Source: Oscillatoria acuminata PCC 6304
GTDB lineage: Bacteria > Cyanobacteriota > Cyanobacteriia > Cyanobacteriales > Laspinemataceae
Length of the DNA: 64,000 nt
Assembly: GCF_000317105.1 (NCBI RefSeq)
Contig: NC_019693.1
Span: forward strand, 744,001-808,000
Reading direction: 5' to 3'
The notes under the pieces were generated by a model that was given only the letters and a program-made list of their open reading frames with translations, ran no database searches and was not told the origin of the DNA. The position numbers and the translations under genes are program-made. Of the stretch, positions 9,151 through 18,222 are shown one piece after another. The stretch's first letter is position 1. The number at the start of each line of letters is the position of its first letter.

Positions 9151-9331
9151 CTAGCCCTGTCAAGGTGGTAAATTGCATGACGAAAAATCGTTGTTTATTG
9201 TAGGGGCGTATTGCATACGCCCTCTTTAACAGTCAATTGAATCCCTCATCGTTGTGAATTGTAGGGGCGCTTCTCGAAGCGCCCTAGGGCGTATGCAATA
9301 CGCCCCTACAAATACACCTTGACAGGGCTAG
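9151..9331. repeat. 181-bp MITE with 17-bp perfect inverted ends
   Basis: The ends CTAGCCCTGTCAAGGTG (9151-9167) and its exact complement (9315-9331) enclose three TGTAGGGGCG-type palindromic modules (9199-9223, 9260-9285 and 9286-9310). The first and third modules are perfect 25-bp inverted copies of each other. Near-identical 10-bp sequences, TTCTCTCAAC and TTCTCTCCAC, flank the element and may be an aged target duplication. No transposase is encoded. It lies between the cyclophilin gene and the thiL 5' region. Confidence 0.65.
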
Positions 9332-9350
9332 TTCTCTCCACCCTAAACCC

Positions 9351-10496
9351 TTAGCTGGCTTGGGCGGGAACGAAATTTTCTATCCCTTGGACCACTTTCA
9401 TCGAGAGAATCTGATCCCCCTGTTTGAGCTTTTCTAAAATTTCCTTCCCTTCAACCACATAGCCAAAGACCGAATACCGACCATCGAGCAAATTGAGACC
9501 GGCAGGGGTTAACTCTGGTTCAAATAGGAAGAAGAAAAACTGCGAAGAACCGCCATCGGGGTCATCTTCTGGGCGGGCCATTGCGACGGTCCCAAAAGCG
9601 GAAAAGGGGAGGACCGGCTGTTCTCGAAAGCGTCCCGCCTCTTCCAAGGTAATCCCATAAGTGGGTTGAATATCCCCACGGACCAGGACTTCCAGGGGAA
9701 TATTGCGATATTCTCCGGTATCCGGGTCGATAAAGCCTTGGTCGGGTCCCACGGGATCCCCAGTTTGGAGGACATAGAAATCTTCTGAGCGAATAAATTC
9801 TAGGCCATCGTAAAATCCGCGCTGAACGAGGTCCACAAAGTTGCCCGAGGTCACTGGGGCGCTATAGCCGTCTAGGACCACGGTGAGATTGCCTTTGTTG
9901 GTTTCGACAGCGACGGTGGCGCGGCCCAGGAGTTGAGGCAGGTGGCTGTATTCTGCGGGGACTTGATAAGGGAATTCGGCAACCATCATTTTTTCGAGTT
10001 GGCCGACTAAACCTAGGAGGCGATCGCGTCCATCCTGAGTGGCGGGTTTATCCTCAGCCTCTACTATCGATCGCAAGGTGCCAATTTCCTCTTTAATTTG
10101 GTCGAGGATAGCACTAGCGTTCGCTTGTTGCGATTCGGGAATATCCTCCAAGATATCCGCCTCGCGATTGGTAAAAATCCCGGCAGCTTTAGTGATATCA
10201 CTGGTGATCGAACTCCAGCGTTTCCCGCGTAGCTGCTGTCCAATATCTTCCAAACTGCTTTGGGCCTCACGGATGGCTCGATTTTTAATGGGTAAGGCGT
10301 ACCGCAACAGAGCTTTACCATCGGTAATGGCATTGCCTTGGGGTAGGACACTGGTGCGATTCGTCGTGGAACTGTTGCCGCCATCCCACCAAGCAGCGCT
10401 CAATCCCAGGGAGAGACTGGTCATCAGTACGACCAATAAAGCGGCTTTGAGGCCACGTTGCCATAAATTTGTAATTTTTTTAGTTGAAGCCAGCAT
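9351..10496 (-). CDS. Lumenal cyclophilin-type peptidyl-prolyl isomerase, CYP38/TLP40-like
   Basis: The 381-residue protein has an N-terminal signal sequence (about residues 1-35, with basic KKITNLWQRGLK, a hydrophobic core and LSAAWW). A helical domain (about residues 60-180) and a C-terminal cyclophilin-like domain (about residues 185-375, with SGNFVDLVQRGFYDGL and FFFFLFEP) follow. This arrangement is that of plant CYP38/TLP40 and the cyanobacterial homologue, thylakoid-lumen proteins linked to photosystem II assembly. The canonical cyclophilin catalytic Arg/Trp positions look only partly kept, so isomerase activity is uncertain. The start is the ATG at 10496, and a TTG 3 bp upstream is less likely. 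The gene is divergent from efp. Confidence 0.88.
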   Translation of the reverse strand: MLASTKKITNLWQRGLKAALLVVLMTSLSLGLSAAWWDGGNSSTTNRTSVLPQGNAITDGKALLRYALPIKNRAIREAQSSLEDIGQQLRGKRWSSITSDITKAAGIFTNREADILEDIPESQQANASAILDQIKEEIGTLRSIVEAEDKPATQDGRDRLLGLVGQLEKMMVAEFPYQVPAEYSHLPQLLGRATVAVETNKGNLTVVLDGYSAPVTSGNFVDLVQRGFYDGLEFIRSEDFYVLQTGDPVGPDQGFIDPDTGEYRNIPLEVLVRGDIQPTYGITLEEAGRFREQPVLPFSAFGTVAMARPEDDPDGGSSQFFFFLFEPELTPAGLNLLDGRYSVFGYVVEGKEILEKLKQGDQILSMKVVQGIENFVPAQAS

Positions 10497-10690
10497 CAAT
10501 ATATCTCTGAATCCTTTTTAATCGGCATGGATCAATCTTCCCATACGGAGGGAAGTTGCATCGGGGCATCCCTCGGGAATTCTTGGCGAGGATCGGAGGG
10601 GATCAGAAAGTGGGAATTTGATCCAACACCATTGAAAGGGAGAATTCGCGGTAAAATAAAATCCCGATTATTCTCCACGAATAAAGATTC

Positions 10691-11251
10691 ATGATCTCCA
10701 GTAACGACTTTCGCACCGGCGTCACAATTGAATTAGATGGGGTTGTGTGGCGGGTGGTTGAATTCCTCCATGTCAAACCCGGTAAAGGCTCGGCCTTTGT
10801 TCGCACGAAATTAAAGAATGTCCAGAATGGCAGCGTGATTGAGCGCACGTTTCGTGCGGCAGAGAGCGTGCCCCAAGCGACCTTAGAAAAAAATACGATG
10901 CAGTACACCTATAGAGAAGGTGAACAGTTAGTGTTTATGGATATGGGAACTTATGAAGAGACCCGTTTGAGTGAACAGCAAATTGGCGATCGCGTCAAGT
11001 ACCTGAAAGAAGGGATGGAAGTGAATGTCGTCCGTTGGGGCGAACAAGTGCTGGAAGTTGAACTACCCAACTCGGTCGTTTTGGAAGTGACACAAACCGA
11101 TCCGGGCATTAAAGGGGATACGGCAACGGGTGGAACTAAACCCGCAACGGTGGAAACTGGGGCTGAAGTGATGGTTCCGTTGTTCATTACGATTGGTGAA
11201 CGGATTAAAATCGATACCCGTAACGATTCCTATCTGGGCCGAGAATCATAG
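10691..11251 (+). CDS. efp: Translation elongation factor P
   Basis: EF-P relieves ribosome stalling at polyproline stretches by binding between the P and E sites. The 186-residue protein has the three-domain layout: an N-terminal KOW-like domain with the exposed loop [19 protein letters not shown], an OB domain with [11 protein letters not shown], and the C-terminal OB domain ending [13 protein letters not shown]. The loop tip, at about residues 30-34, is PGKGS, so a lysine (about residue 32) stands where beta-lysylation or another modification occurs in some lineages. It precedes accB on the same strand, an order conserved in many cyanobacteria. Confidence 0.97.
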   Translation: MISSNDFRTGVTIELDGVVWRVVEFLHVKPGKGSAFVRTKLKNVQNGSVIERTFRAAESVPQATLEKNTMQYTYREGEQLVFMDMGTYEETRLSEQQIGDRVKYLKEGMEVNVVRWGEQVLEVELPNSVVLEVTQTDPGIKGDTATGGTKPATVETGAEVMVPLFITIGERIKIDTRNDSYLGRES

Positions 11252-11449
11252 CGTTTTGCTTCACCGACTAGGGGTCAGTCTTCGTGCGTCTTTGCACTCA
11301 GGAGAAGGGTATTGATTCGCTCTCCTGGGTTGCCCCAAAGGGCGCTCTCGGTTGGTCTATCCCGGGGATTTGAGGCGATCGCCCACCGTTCGGCTGGATG
11401 GGGAAAAACTAGAGAAGAATAACGTTGATTTTACGGGGTCAAAGAAACT

Positions 11450-12007
11450 GTGCAACTGGATTTAAGCCAACTGAGTGAGCTGCTTGGGGCTTTCAATGGA
11501 ACGGATATTTCTGAGCTGATTTTAAAAAGTGGCGATTTTGAGCTGACCCTACGCAAGGACAGGATGATTGCCGAGCGGGTGGGGATCCCGGTTGAGCCTG
11601 GGTTGATCCTGACAACTGAAGGAACTGGGGCGATCGCGCCTCCGCGCCCCCCGATTGAGCAGGCTACTCCCACACCCCCACCCTCGGGGACCCCTGGGCC
11701 TACAGGGGGGAATGGCCTGGGGGGTCCCAGCGGTAGTTCTCCGGCTCCGGTGACGAACGATCGCAAGTTTTTGGAGGTCATTTCCCCAATGGTGGGGACG
11801 TTCTATCGCTCTCCCTCTCCGGATGAAGCGCCATTTGTGGCGATCGGCGATCGCATCAAAATCGGCCAAACCGTCTGCATCATTGAGGCGATGAAGTTGA
11901 TGAATGAAATTGAGGCGGAGGTTTCCGGACAAGTGGTGGAAATTTTGGTCGAAAATGGTACTCCGGTAGAATACGGTCAACCTTTGATGCGGATTAGCCC
12001 CGAGTAA
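11450..12007 (+). CDS. accB: Biotin carboxyl carrier protein of acetyl-CoA carboxylase
   Basis: AccB carries biotin between the biotin carboxylase and carboxyltransferase of acetyl-CoA carboxylase, the first committed step of fatty acid synthesis. The 185-residue protein has an N-terminal dimerisation part (residues 1-45), a Pro/Gly/Thr-rich hinge (about 63-102) and a C-terminal biotinyl domain (about 108-183). The motif [14 protein letters not shown] places the biotinylated lysine at position 149. The start is GTG at 11450. It lies 198 bp downstream of efp on the same strand, a common cyanobacterial pairing, so co-transcription is plausible. Confidence 0.97.
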   Translation: MQLDLSQLSELLGAFNGTDISELILKSGDFELTLRKDRMIAERVGIPVEPGLILTTEGTGAIAPPRPPIEQATPTPPPSGTPGPTGGNGLGGPSGSSPAPVTNDRKFLEVISPMVGTFYRSPSPDEAPFVAIGDRIKIGQTVCIIEAMKLMNEIEAEVSGQVVEILVENGTPVEYGQPLMRISPE

Positions 12008-12088
12008 TGTTTTGGGTCGGTTGGGATGAGTCGATTGTCTTGATCCCAAGGCGATCGATTCAACAGTCAGACCCGTTTAATTACTTAA

Positions 12089-12116
12089 TTGTCATAAATC
12101 TGTTTACTGTTACAAT
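12089..12116 (+). promoter_or_regulatory. Candidate promoter of the ArsR-type regulator
   Basis: TTGTCA (12089-12094) and TACAAT (12111-12116) are separated by 16 bp and lie about 40 bp before the ATG of the regulator. This is a good match to a primary sigma factor promoter. A symmetric AT-rich stretch at 12078-12097 overlaps the -35 box and could hold an operator, but no specific site is claimed. Confidence 0.5.
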
Positions 12117-12156
12117 GGGAAAATAGAAAAATGGGTAATTTTTTAGGACCATTGCC

Positions 12157-12510
12157 ATGAAACGAGCGCAACCCTTACCCCAAGAAGTATTGCAACAAGT
12201 GGCGGAATACTTCAGTATTTTGAGTGAGCCCATGCGCTTGAAGCTCTTAAACTTACTCAGAGATGGCGAAAAATGTGTGCAAGAGTTAGTTGATGCCACT
12301 TCAACGAGTCAGGCCAATGTTTCTAAACATCTGAAAGTCATGCTGCAAGCGGGAATTCTCAGTCGTCGAACCGAAGGCACTTCTGCTTATTATCGCGTCG
12401 AAGATCCGCTGATTTTTGAGCTCTGTAACCTCGTCTGCGATCGCCTTGCGGAGCGGATTGAACAACAAGCCCGTCAATTCCGCTCTTTGAGCTTGCATGG
12501 AAAACGATAA
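12157..12510 (+). CDS. ArsR/SmtB-family winged-helix regulator
   Basis: A 117-residue protein with the ArsR fold: a dimerisation helix, LSEPMRLKLLNLLRDGEKCVQELVDAT, a recognition helix in STSQANVSKHLKVMLQAGIL, and the wing RRTEGTSAYYRVEDP. The metal-binding ELCVCDL-type motif of ArsR/SmtB is reduced to one cysteine (KCVQEL, about residue 48). A second cysteine pair lies in the C-terminal helix (ELCNLVCDRL). The classic alpha-3 metal site is therefore absent, and sensing could be redox-based or use a different ligand. It is monocistronic between a promoter-like element and a strong terminator. The neighbours give no clue to the regulon. Confidence 0.9.
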   Translation: MKRAQPLPQEVLQQVAEYFSILSEPMRLKLLNLLRDGEKCVQELVDATSTSQANVSKHLKVMLQAGILSRRTEGTSAYYRVEDPLIFELCNLVCDRLAERIEQQARQFRSLSLHGKR

Positions 12511-12512
12511 GC

Positions 12513-12548
12513 AAAAACCCACACCCTTGATTGAGGCTGTGGGTTTTT
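12513..12548 (+). terminator. Rho-independent terminator
   Basis: AAAAACCCACA (12513-12523) pairs with TGTGGGTTTTT (12538-12548) directly after the ArsR-type gene. The T-run is on the plus side and the A-run on the minus side, so it may act in both directions. Confidence 0.8.
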
Positions 12549-12675
12549 ACTTTTGAAAATTGGATTCCGGATGAAACCGGCTTTCTTGTCCCTTTTATCA
12601 AAAACAGATTGACCCCCCAAGCCCCTGTGAATCGGTGAGTCTTGGGGGGTCAATGCTGTTGAAAAGGACAATCAA

Positions 12676-13329
12676 TTACAGCGGAAACTCGGACTCAAAA
12701 ATGGTGCGGGTAATCGGTAGAGGAATCTCTAACCCTTCACCCCCCAATACTTCCAACGGTTGACCGCCTACGGAAATCCAGACCGAGGCATTGGGATCCA
12801 AGGTAGTCGCCGTATAAACCACTTGGCCTAATCTAGCGGTCATCGAGCTACTGCCACCTCCGGAGGTAAACTCAGGGGAGAGGTTGACATAGATGCCATT
12901 CTGCTTGACCTCGACATTCAGCACTTGGGTGCCCTGGGGAATTTCGCTAAAGCCAGCGCTATTGGGTGGTTGGGTGACCAAGCGATCAAAGGCGGCTTTT
13001 AACACGGCATCGGGTTGTTCTGTAGCCTGCACAGACACGGGGACAGAGGCCAGTTCAAATTGGGTCCCGGTATCTTGGACCACATAAATTTGCACCGATT
13101 GCTCAATGGGATTGAGCGCCGTGGGAGGAGTTACACTCGGGTCCTGGGTGACTGGGATATTTACCCCGGGGTCCCTGGTTTGGCCGGGAACTGGATTCAT
13201 GCCATTGAGGGTGACGTCCTTTTGAGAATTCACCGCCCACCAAGCGGTACCACCACCTGCGGCGACAACGACAGCGGAGAGGGTGGCAATAACACCCAGG
13301 GGAATGCGGCGAGTTTGTCCATTTTGCAT
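12676..13329 (-). CDS. GerMN-domain membrane-anchored protein
   Basis: The 217-residue protein (start at the ATG at 13329, which has GAGGAG upstream) begins with a short basic cytoplasmic tail and a transmembrane segment (about residues 10-30, LGVIATLSAVVVAAGGGTAWW). A Pro/Thr-rich linker leads to one GerMN (sporulation/germination GerM-like) domain at about 85-195, including VLKAAFDRLVTQPP, NGIYVNLSPEF and GQVVYTATTLDPNASVWISVGG. In other bacteria GerMN proteins are extracytoplasmic and linked to the cell wall. The cyanobacterial role is unknown. Confidence 0.8.
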   Translation of the reverse strand: MQNGQTRRIPLGVIATLSAVVVAAGGGTAWWAVNSQKDVTLNGMNPVPGQTRDPGVNIPVTQDPSVTPPTALNPIEQSVQIYVVQDTGTQFELASVPVSVQATEQPDAVLKAAFDRLVTQPPNSAGFSEIPQGTQVLNVEVKQNGIYVNLSPEFTSGGGSSSMTARLGQVVYTATTLDPNASVWISVGGQPLEVLGGEGLEIPLPITRTIFESEFPL

Positions 13330-13597
13330 ATCAAAAGTTCTCCTCAACGGTTAAACAATATTCACTAATAAGAAAGGCGGATTTGGTGGTTTTGAACTGT
13401 GGGTTCCCTGCGTATCCAGTACGGGGGATCACCTGTTCTAATCCCTAAATTCTTCCCAGCCCTGAGCCGCTCATCGGGTTAATTGGCGATCGCCAATGCC
13501 TTAAGAACAAATAGCTACATCTTTAGATTAAAAAATTAAAGATGCCGGTAGACCTTAGCCAGAAACTACAAGGGAAGCGGCTAAATTTCCCGAAAAC

Positions 13598-14428
13598 TTA
13601 CTCACGAGTCAATCCCGACAAGGCATCGGGCTGATCGATGCGAATAAAGGCGGCAACTTCTAGGCGATCGGGACTGAGTTCAAATTTTAAAAACCGAGCA
13701 AATAATCCCCGGTCTTCATATTTTCTGAGGTCTAGGGCGCGATCGAGGATTCGGGAGAAAACTGTGATCAACTGAGCGGGGGCCTCTTCATTGTTAATCC
13801 GGATGGTCGGGTTGACCGCTTGGATTCTTGCGCCATTAACCGAGGTTAACCCAGTCTCTAACAGGATTTGCACGGATTCGTTATCCCGGCGGTCTGCAAT
13901 TTCCAACTGGAACCGCACGCGATTATTGGCTAAAAATTCCACCTCGGGGTTGACAATTTGAAAGCGTTGGGGGTCCCTTTGGGCCTCGGGGTCGTTGGTG
14001 CGGGTGATCCCGATCCCCAGTTCTCGGAGGGGTTCAGCAGCAGCAGGCGATCGCAAGGCGCGGTTGAGGTCTGCCTCGGTGATCACGACGCGCATCCCCC
14101 CCTGTAAGGGTTCCCGGAGAAAGCGCGGGATTGAGGTGGCGTCTTCTTGGTTGAGACGGTTAATATCGACGGCGATCGGGTCGCTTTCGATTTCCACTGT
14201 ATCGATGCGAAGCTCCGGCGTGACGTACAATCCCCGCCCCGCAAAGCGTAACCGTTGAATATTGCCAGTCAGTAGCCTGTAGTTTGGGGCATTATCCAGC
14301 CGGACTTCCAACTGTTCGGCATCATGGAGGGCCTCGCGAATATCTCCCTCAGCAATATTATCGAATGTCACCCCAACGGGGGACACTAAGGTGAGAATTC
14401 CGGTTAAAACCAGGGTCAATAATTCCAT
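13598..14428 (-). CDS. DUF2993 (LmeA-like) protein, copy 1
   Basis: The 276-residue protein has a hydrophobic N-terminus (MELLTLVLTGILTLVSPVGV), a likely signal or anchor, followed by the DUF2993 pattern: IREALHDAEQLEVRLDNAPNYRLLTGNIQRLRFAGRGLYVTP, ALRSP and a C-terminal beta-rich half with NNRVRFQLEI. DUF2993 proteins are extracytoplasmic, and the mycobacterial member LmeA binds phospholipids. A paralogue lies at 17305-18096 with the same start motif and layout. The two flank a HEAT-repeat gene, all on the minus strand. Confidence 0.85.
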   Translation of the reverse strand: MELLTLVLTGILTLVSPVGVTFDNIAEGDIREALHDAEQLEVRLDNAPNYRLLTGNIQRLRFAGRGLYVTPELRIDTVEIESDPIAVDINRLNQEDATSIPRFLREPLQGGMRVVITEADLNRALRSPAAAEPLRELGIGITRTNDPEAQRDPQRFQIVNPEVEFLANNRVRFQLEIADRRDNESVQILLETGLTSVNGARIQAVNPTIRINNEEAPAQLITVFSRILDRALDLRKYEDRGLFARFLKFELSPDRLEVAAFIRIDQPDALSGLTRE

Positions 14429-14562
14429 AATTTCTATTCAGTGAATTAGGCTAAGGCCGGGGGGACACCCGTCAGGAGGATCCAATGGAGTGTCCAGGGT
14501 CCTCCCATTGGTCCCATCGCCCCGGGGCAACTCCGACCTTTTTAACAGTTTTTAAGGTCTCG

Positions 14563-14663
14563 CAGGACTTACGCAATCTGTAACATGAACCTCTAAATGT
14601 AGAGGCGAGCAAGCGAATCGCCTCTACATTTAGGGCCAATTCTCAATATCTGCGTAAGTCCCA
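14563..14663. repeat. CAGGACTTACGCA-type MITE
   Basis: The inverted ends GGACTTACGCA (14565-14575) and TGCGTAAGTCC (14651-14661) enclose a palindrome CTAAATGTAGAGGCG...CGCCTCTACATTTAG. Related copies lie at 18223-18466 (interrupted), 55023-55095 (one end lost) and 63538-63614. It lies in the 351-bp gap between the HEAT and DUF2993 genes, where I saw nothing else. Confidence 0.7.
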
Positions 14664-14779
14664 TTTAGGGTGGGGTGGATCACTTGGGTCAGTCACCCCT
14701 GACGAGCTTGGGACCGACTCCCCTGAGCTTAATGGGTAAAAGAGGAGTTTTGTCAAGGGGTAAGCCAGAAATTCTCTTT

Positions 14780-17122
14780 CTAGTTTTTGCCCGGGGTGTT
14801 TAAGACGGATTGAGCAAAGGCCCGCACTTTTTCATCGGGGTCGGATTGGGCGCGATCGCGGAGTAAGGGGAGAGTCTCTGGGTGAGTCCCATAATACTGG
14901 ACGATGGCTTCCAGGGCCGTGAGTCGAGGATTGAGTGCCCCATCTTGTAACGGCACAAACGGATCATTGACGGCGCGATCGCACAAAACGGCAAATACCG
15001 CAGCGTCATCCCATCCCCCCTTAAGTAACTGTTGCAAGGCTGAAAGTCTCACAAACGAATCCGCATCGTTACAAGCGCGGGCTTTGACAATCTCCAACGT
15101 TTCCAGATTTTCGGGCCAGTGAGTCACCAACTCGATCGCCCCGGCCAGACGCACAGCCCAATTGTCATCGGATTGAGCGCGGCTTTTGACAATCGTCCAA
15201 GTTTCCGAATGTTCCTTCCAACCCGTTGCCAATTCTCGCAGGGCGACAATTCTCACATCCCAGCCTTGATCCGAGGTAGCCCGACTTTTCAAAATTGGCA
15301 AAGTTTCTGGGTCATCAAACCAACCGGAAGCCAGTTCCCGCAAGGTCGTCATCCTCACATCCGAGGAGGCATCATTGATCGCCCGAACCTTGAGAATCGG
15401 CAAGGTTTCTGGGTCGTCATACCATCCCGTGGCCAGTTGCTGTAAGGCAGCGACACGCACCTGCCAATGTTCGTCCTGAGTCGCCCGGGATTTGAGGATG
15501 GGTAACAGTTCTGGGTCATCCTTCCAGGTGCGAGTAAACTCGTGCACTGCCGCTTCCCGGACCCGGCGATCGCGGTCAGAAGAGGCGATATCTTTTAGAA
15601 TCGGTAAGGTTTTCGGGTCTTCAAACCAAGCGGCAGCCAGTTGTAAGGCCGCGACGCGCACTTGCCAGGTGTCCTGGGAAACGATGCGATCGCGTAACCA
15701 AGCGACGGTTTCGGGGTCATCAAACCAGCCGGTAGCAATCTGCTGCATCGCGGCAATTCTGACGTGCCAATCGGGGTCAGAAAGAGCGCGATTTCGCAGC
15801 CAACCTAGGGTTGAGGTATTGTCATACCAGGCGATCGCAAACTGTTGCATGGCGGCAATTCTGACGTGCCAATCTTCATCAGACTCCGCTAAGGTGCGAA
15901 TCAGGGCAGAAGTTTCCTTATCGTGACTCCAACCTTTGGCGAGTTCTTCTACCGCCGCCTCTCTCACATCCGCCTCGGGGTCGGATTGAGCGATCGCCGC
16001 AATCAAGGAAAAAGTCTGGGGATCATCGTGCCATCCCTCAGCCAACTCTTCCAATGCCGCCTCTCGGACCAGCCAATAGCGATCGCTTTGGGCTAAGGTT
16101 TTGAGTAGGGGGAGAATCTCCGGGTCCTGGCGGTAGTGAGTTGCCAGCGATCGCACCGCACTCACCCGGGTAATTTCAGCCACGGCGGATTGTGCTAAGG
16201 TTTTGAGCCAGGAGAGAATCTCCGGGCGTTCTTTCCACGAGAGGGCGATTTCATCCACGGCACTCATGCGGATGGTTTCAGCAACGGGGGATTCTACCAA
16301 GGATTGTAACCAGGGGAGAGTATCCGCGTCCATTTTCCAGACTCGCGCCAGGGTGGAAATGGCGCGGAGGCGGGTGAGGATGAGTTCATCCACTTCTGGA
16401 TGTTGAGTTAAGGATTGGAGGCGATCGCGCAGTTGATTGGCGATTCCCCTCAAGGCAGTGTGTTCAGGCAGAACCGCCAGACATTCTGCCGCTACAAATA
16501 AGTGAGTAAAGTTAGAGGGTTCGACTTGGTTTTCTATCAGAGAATCGAGTAACTCTGCTGCTAATTCTGGCTCAATCATCCGGACGATTTGCCGCATCAC
16601 TTCATGCCAGGGTTCATCAAACAGATGTTGCAGAAATACATCTTGTTTGATGTCATCCAAGGTGAGCGCATCTTCTCGGGTGGAGTTCAGTAGGCGATCG
16701 ACTAATTCTCTAGCGTGAACAAAGGCTTTAATTTGTTTGAAATAGATTCGCGCTACCGCCTCCCAATTAAACCCTTCCGGAAGGGCAGTCAAATTGAGAT
16801 CAGTCCAGGTTTGGGCTAAAGTATCCGTGGAGATAGTTTTGCAGTCCTTGTCAAAAACTCCTAACAGGGTTTCCTGTACCAACGGTTGCGAGACGAATTC
16901 CGTTAGGGGTTCGCGGTACTCCTGCACCTGCGACTCCTCTAAGCGAGCATCCTCTAGCTCAAGCTGCATCACTTGCAAAAATTCACTGAGGGCTTTTTCC
17001 CCAGCCTCAGAACGAGGTAGATTTTCCGGGAGGGTTACGGTATCTTGTCCCCAATTTTCAGTTTTTTCCACAATTAGCTTAAAAGCAAACCGTTCAGCGT
17101 TCATACTGTTCCCCACATCCAT
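14780..17122 (-). CDS. HEAT-repeat protein
   Basis: A 780-residue protein without a signal peptide. Residues 1-230 form a non-repeat helical domain (W-V-A-x-x-Y-type segment FNWEAVARIYFKQIKAFVHARELVDRLL). From about residue 250 to the end there are some fifteen HEAT/PBS-lyase-like repeats of about 33 residues. The core pattern is LPILKSRATSDxxWxVRxAALRELATGWxDDPET. The repeats resemble one another closely, suggesting expansion by duplication. Proteins of this type are scaffolds. The N-terminal domain gives no firm family. I see no enzymatic motif. It is flanked by two DUF2993 paralogues on the same strand. The start at 17122 (MDVGNS) or 17104 (MNAERF, with GGGGAA upstream) is undecided. Confidence 0.85.
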   Translation of the reverse strand: MDVGNSMNAERFAFKLIVEKTENWGQDTVTLPENLPRSEAGEKALSEFLQVMQLELEDARLEESQVQEYREPLTEFVSQPLVQETLLGVFDKDCKTISTDTLAQTWTDLNLTALPEGFNWEAVARIYFKQIKAFVHARELVDRLLNSTREDALTLDDIKQDVFLQHLFDEPWHEVMRQIVRMIEPELAAELLDSLIENQVEPSNFTHLFVAAECLAVLPEHTALRGIANQLRDRLQSLTQHPEVDELILTRLRAISTLARVWKMDADTLPWLQSLVESPVAETIRMSAVDEIALSWKERPEILSWLKTLAQSAVAEITRVSAVRSLATHYRQDPEILPLLKTLAQSDRYWLVREAALEELAEGWHDDPQTFSLIAAIAQSDPEADVREAAVEELAKGWSHDKETSALIRTLAESDEDWHVRIAAMQQFAIAWYDNTSTLGWLRNRALSDPDWHVRIAAMQQIATGWFDDPETVAWLRDRIVSQDTWQVRVAALQLAAAWFEDPKTLPILKDIASSDRDRRVREAAVHEFTRTWKDDPELLPILKSRATQDEHWQVRVAALQQLATGWYDDPETLPILKVRAINDASSDVRMTTLRELASGWFDDPETLPILKSRATSDQGWDVRIVALRELATGWKEHSETWTIVKSRAQSDDNWAVRLAGAIELVTHWPENLETLEIVKARACNDADSFVRLSALQQLLKGGWDDAAVFAVLCDRAVNDPFVPLQDGALNPRLTALEAIVQYYGTHPETLPLLRDRAQSDPDEKVRAFAQSVLNTPGKN

Positions 17123-17304
17123 AGCATTTTTAATACTCCTCTAGCTCAGTCTATCTGAAGATCTGCCCCTTGTCTGTGGAGGCACACCACTAGGATTCCT
17201 CCGTTAGGGGGGTAACTCACACCGGAGTGCTTTGGTCAGACAAACCCGAGGAGTCCCTGGGAAATTGACAAAGGGGACTGAGGGGGCGGGTCTTTCTCTC
17301 CAGT

Positions 17305-18096
17305 CTAAGGGTTTACTGCCAAAAATAGGATAATTTCTGCACCGGCTGGGGTGAGGTTAAAGTGTAATACCCGCGATCGCAGACCCTGATTTTCTAGCCG
17401 CTGTAAATTAAACCTTCGGGTTAAATCTAAGATTCCCGTGAGTAATCGTCGGGGTGCTGGGCGATCGTTCACCCAGACGGCGGGGGAAAGCAGTTGTAAT
17501 TGTTGACCCTCAATAACATTAATGCCTGTTTCTACGGTTAAGGTTAGAAAGTCATTATATCCCCGTTCTTGTACTTTGGTTTGGAATCGGACTCGGTTAT
17601 TGGGTAAAAAAGTAACTTGGCGATCAACTAGGGTATAACGGGCGGCAATTTGTTGAATTAAGGGAGAATCAAATAAGCTCAAAGCTAAAGTTTGCATTTG
17701 ATTATAGAGTTCCGGAGACTGCAAGGCGGTATTGATATCGCCCTCGGTGACAGCAACCCGAACTGCCGCCTGTAACGGTTTTTGCAATCCCCGGATGGGT
17801 CTATTTCCTGCACCCCGTCCTAACTCTCTAGGGTTGATATCAATGGCGTCGGTTTCTATTTCTAAAATATCAAGTCTTAAGCCGGGGATTAATGATAATC
17901 CCCGGCCAGCAATTCGCAGGCGATCGACTTTTCCATTGATTAATTGATAGCTGGGTGTGTTATCAATGCGGACTTCAAGTGTTTCTGCTGCTAAGAGGCG
18001 ATCGCGAATATTTTGTTCGGCCAAAGTATCTAAGGCAATCCCCGCAGGAGAGACTAAAGTAAACAGACTGGTGAGCAGAAGGGTGAAAAATTCCAT
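17305..18096 (-). CDS. DUF2993 (LmeA-like) protein, copy 2
   Basis: The 263-residue protein has a hydrophobic N-terminus MEFFTLLLTSLFTLVSPAGI. It contains the same DUF2993 segments as the copy at 13598-14428 (IRDRLLAAETLEVRIDNTPSYQLINGKVDRLRIAGRGL, LQKPLQAAVRVAVTEGDI, NNRVRFQTKV). The two are clearly paralogous but diverged. It is probably an extracytoplasmic lipid-binding protein by analogy with LmeA; the cyanobacterial function is unknown. It lies upstream of the HEAT gene on the same strand with a 180-bp gap. Confidence 0.85.
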   Translation of the reverse strand: MEFFTLLLTSLFTLVSPAGIALDTLAEQNIRDRLLAAETLEVRIDNTPSYQLINGKVDRLRIAGRGLSLIPGLRLDILEIETDAIDINPRELGRGAGNRPIRGLQKPLQAAVRVAVTEGDINTALQSPELYNQMQTLALSLFDSPLIQQIAARYTLVDRQVTFLPNNRVRFQTKVQERGYNDFLTLTVETGINVIEGQQLQLLSPAVWVNDRPAPRRLLTGILDLTRRFNLQRLENQGLRSRVLHFNLTPAGAEIILFLAVNP

Positions 18097-18222
18097 TCAG
18101 GTTTGATGAGAGAGGCAAGCATTAGTTATCGAGGTTTTAATCCGGTGTCTGAATCATGATCGCCAGACAATTCAGGAGTGGGAGCATCTTGCTTTCGGCA
18201 AAGGGGTAGGGTTTGTCAGTTG

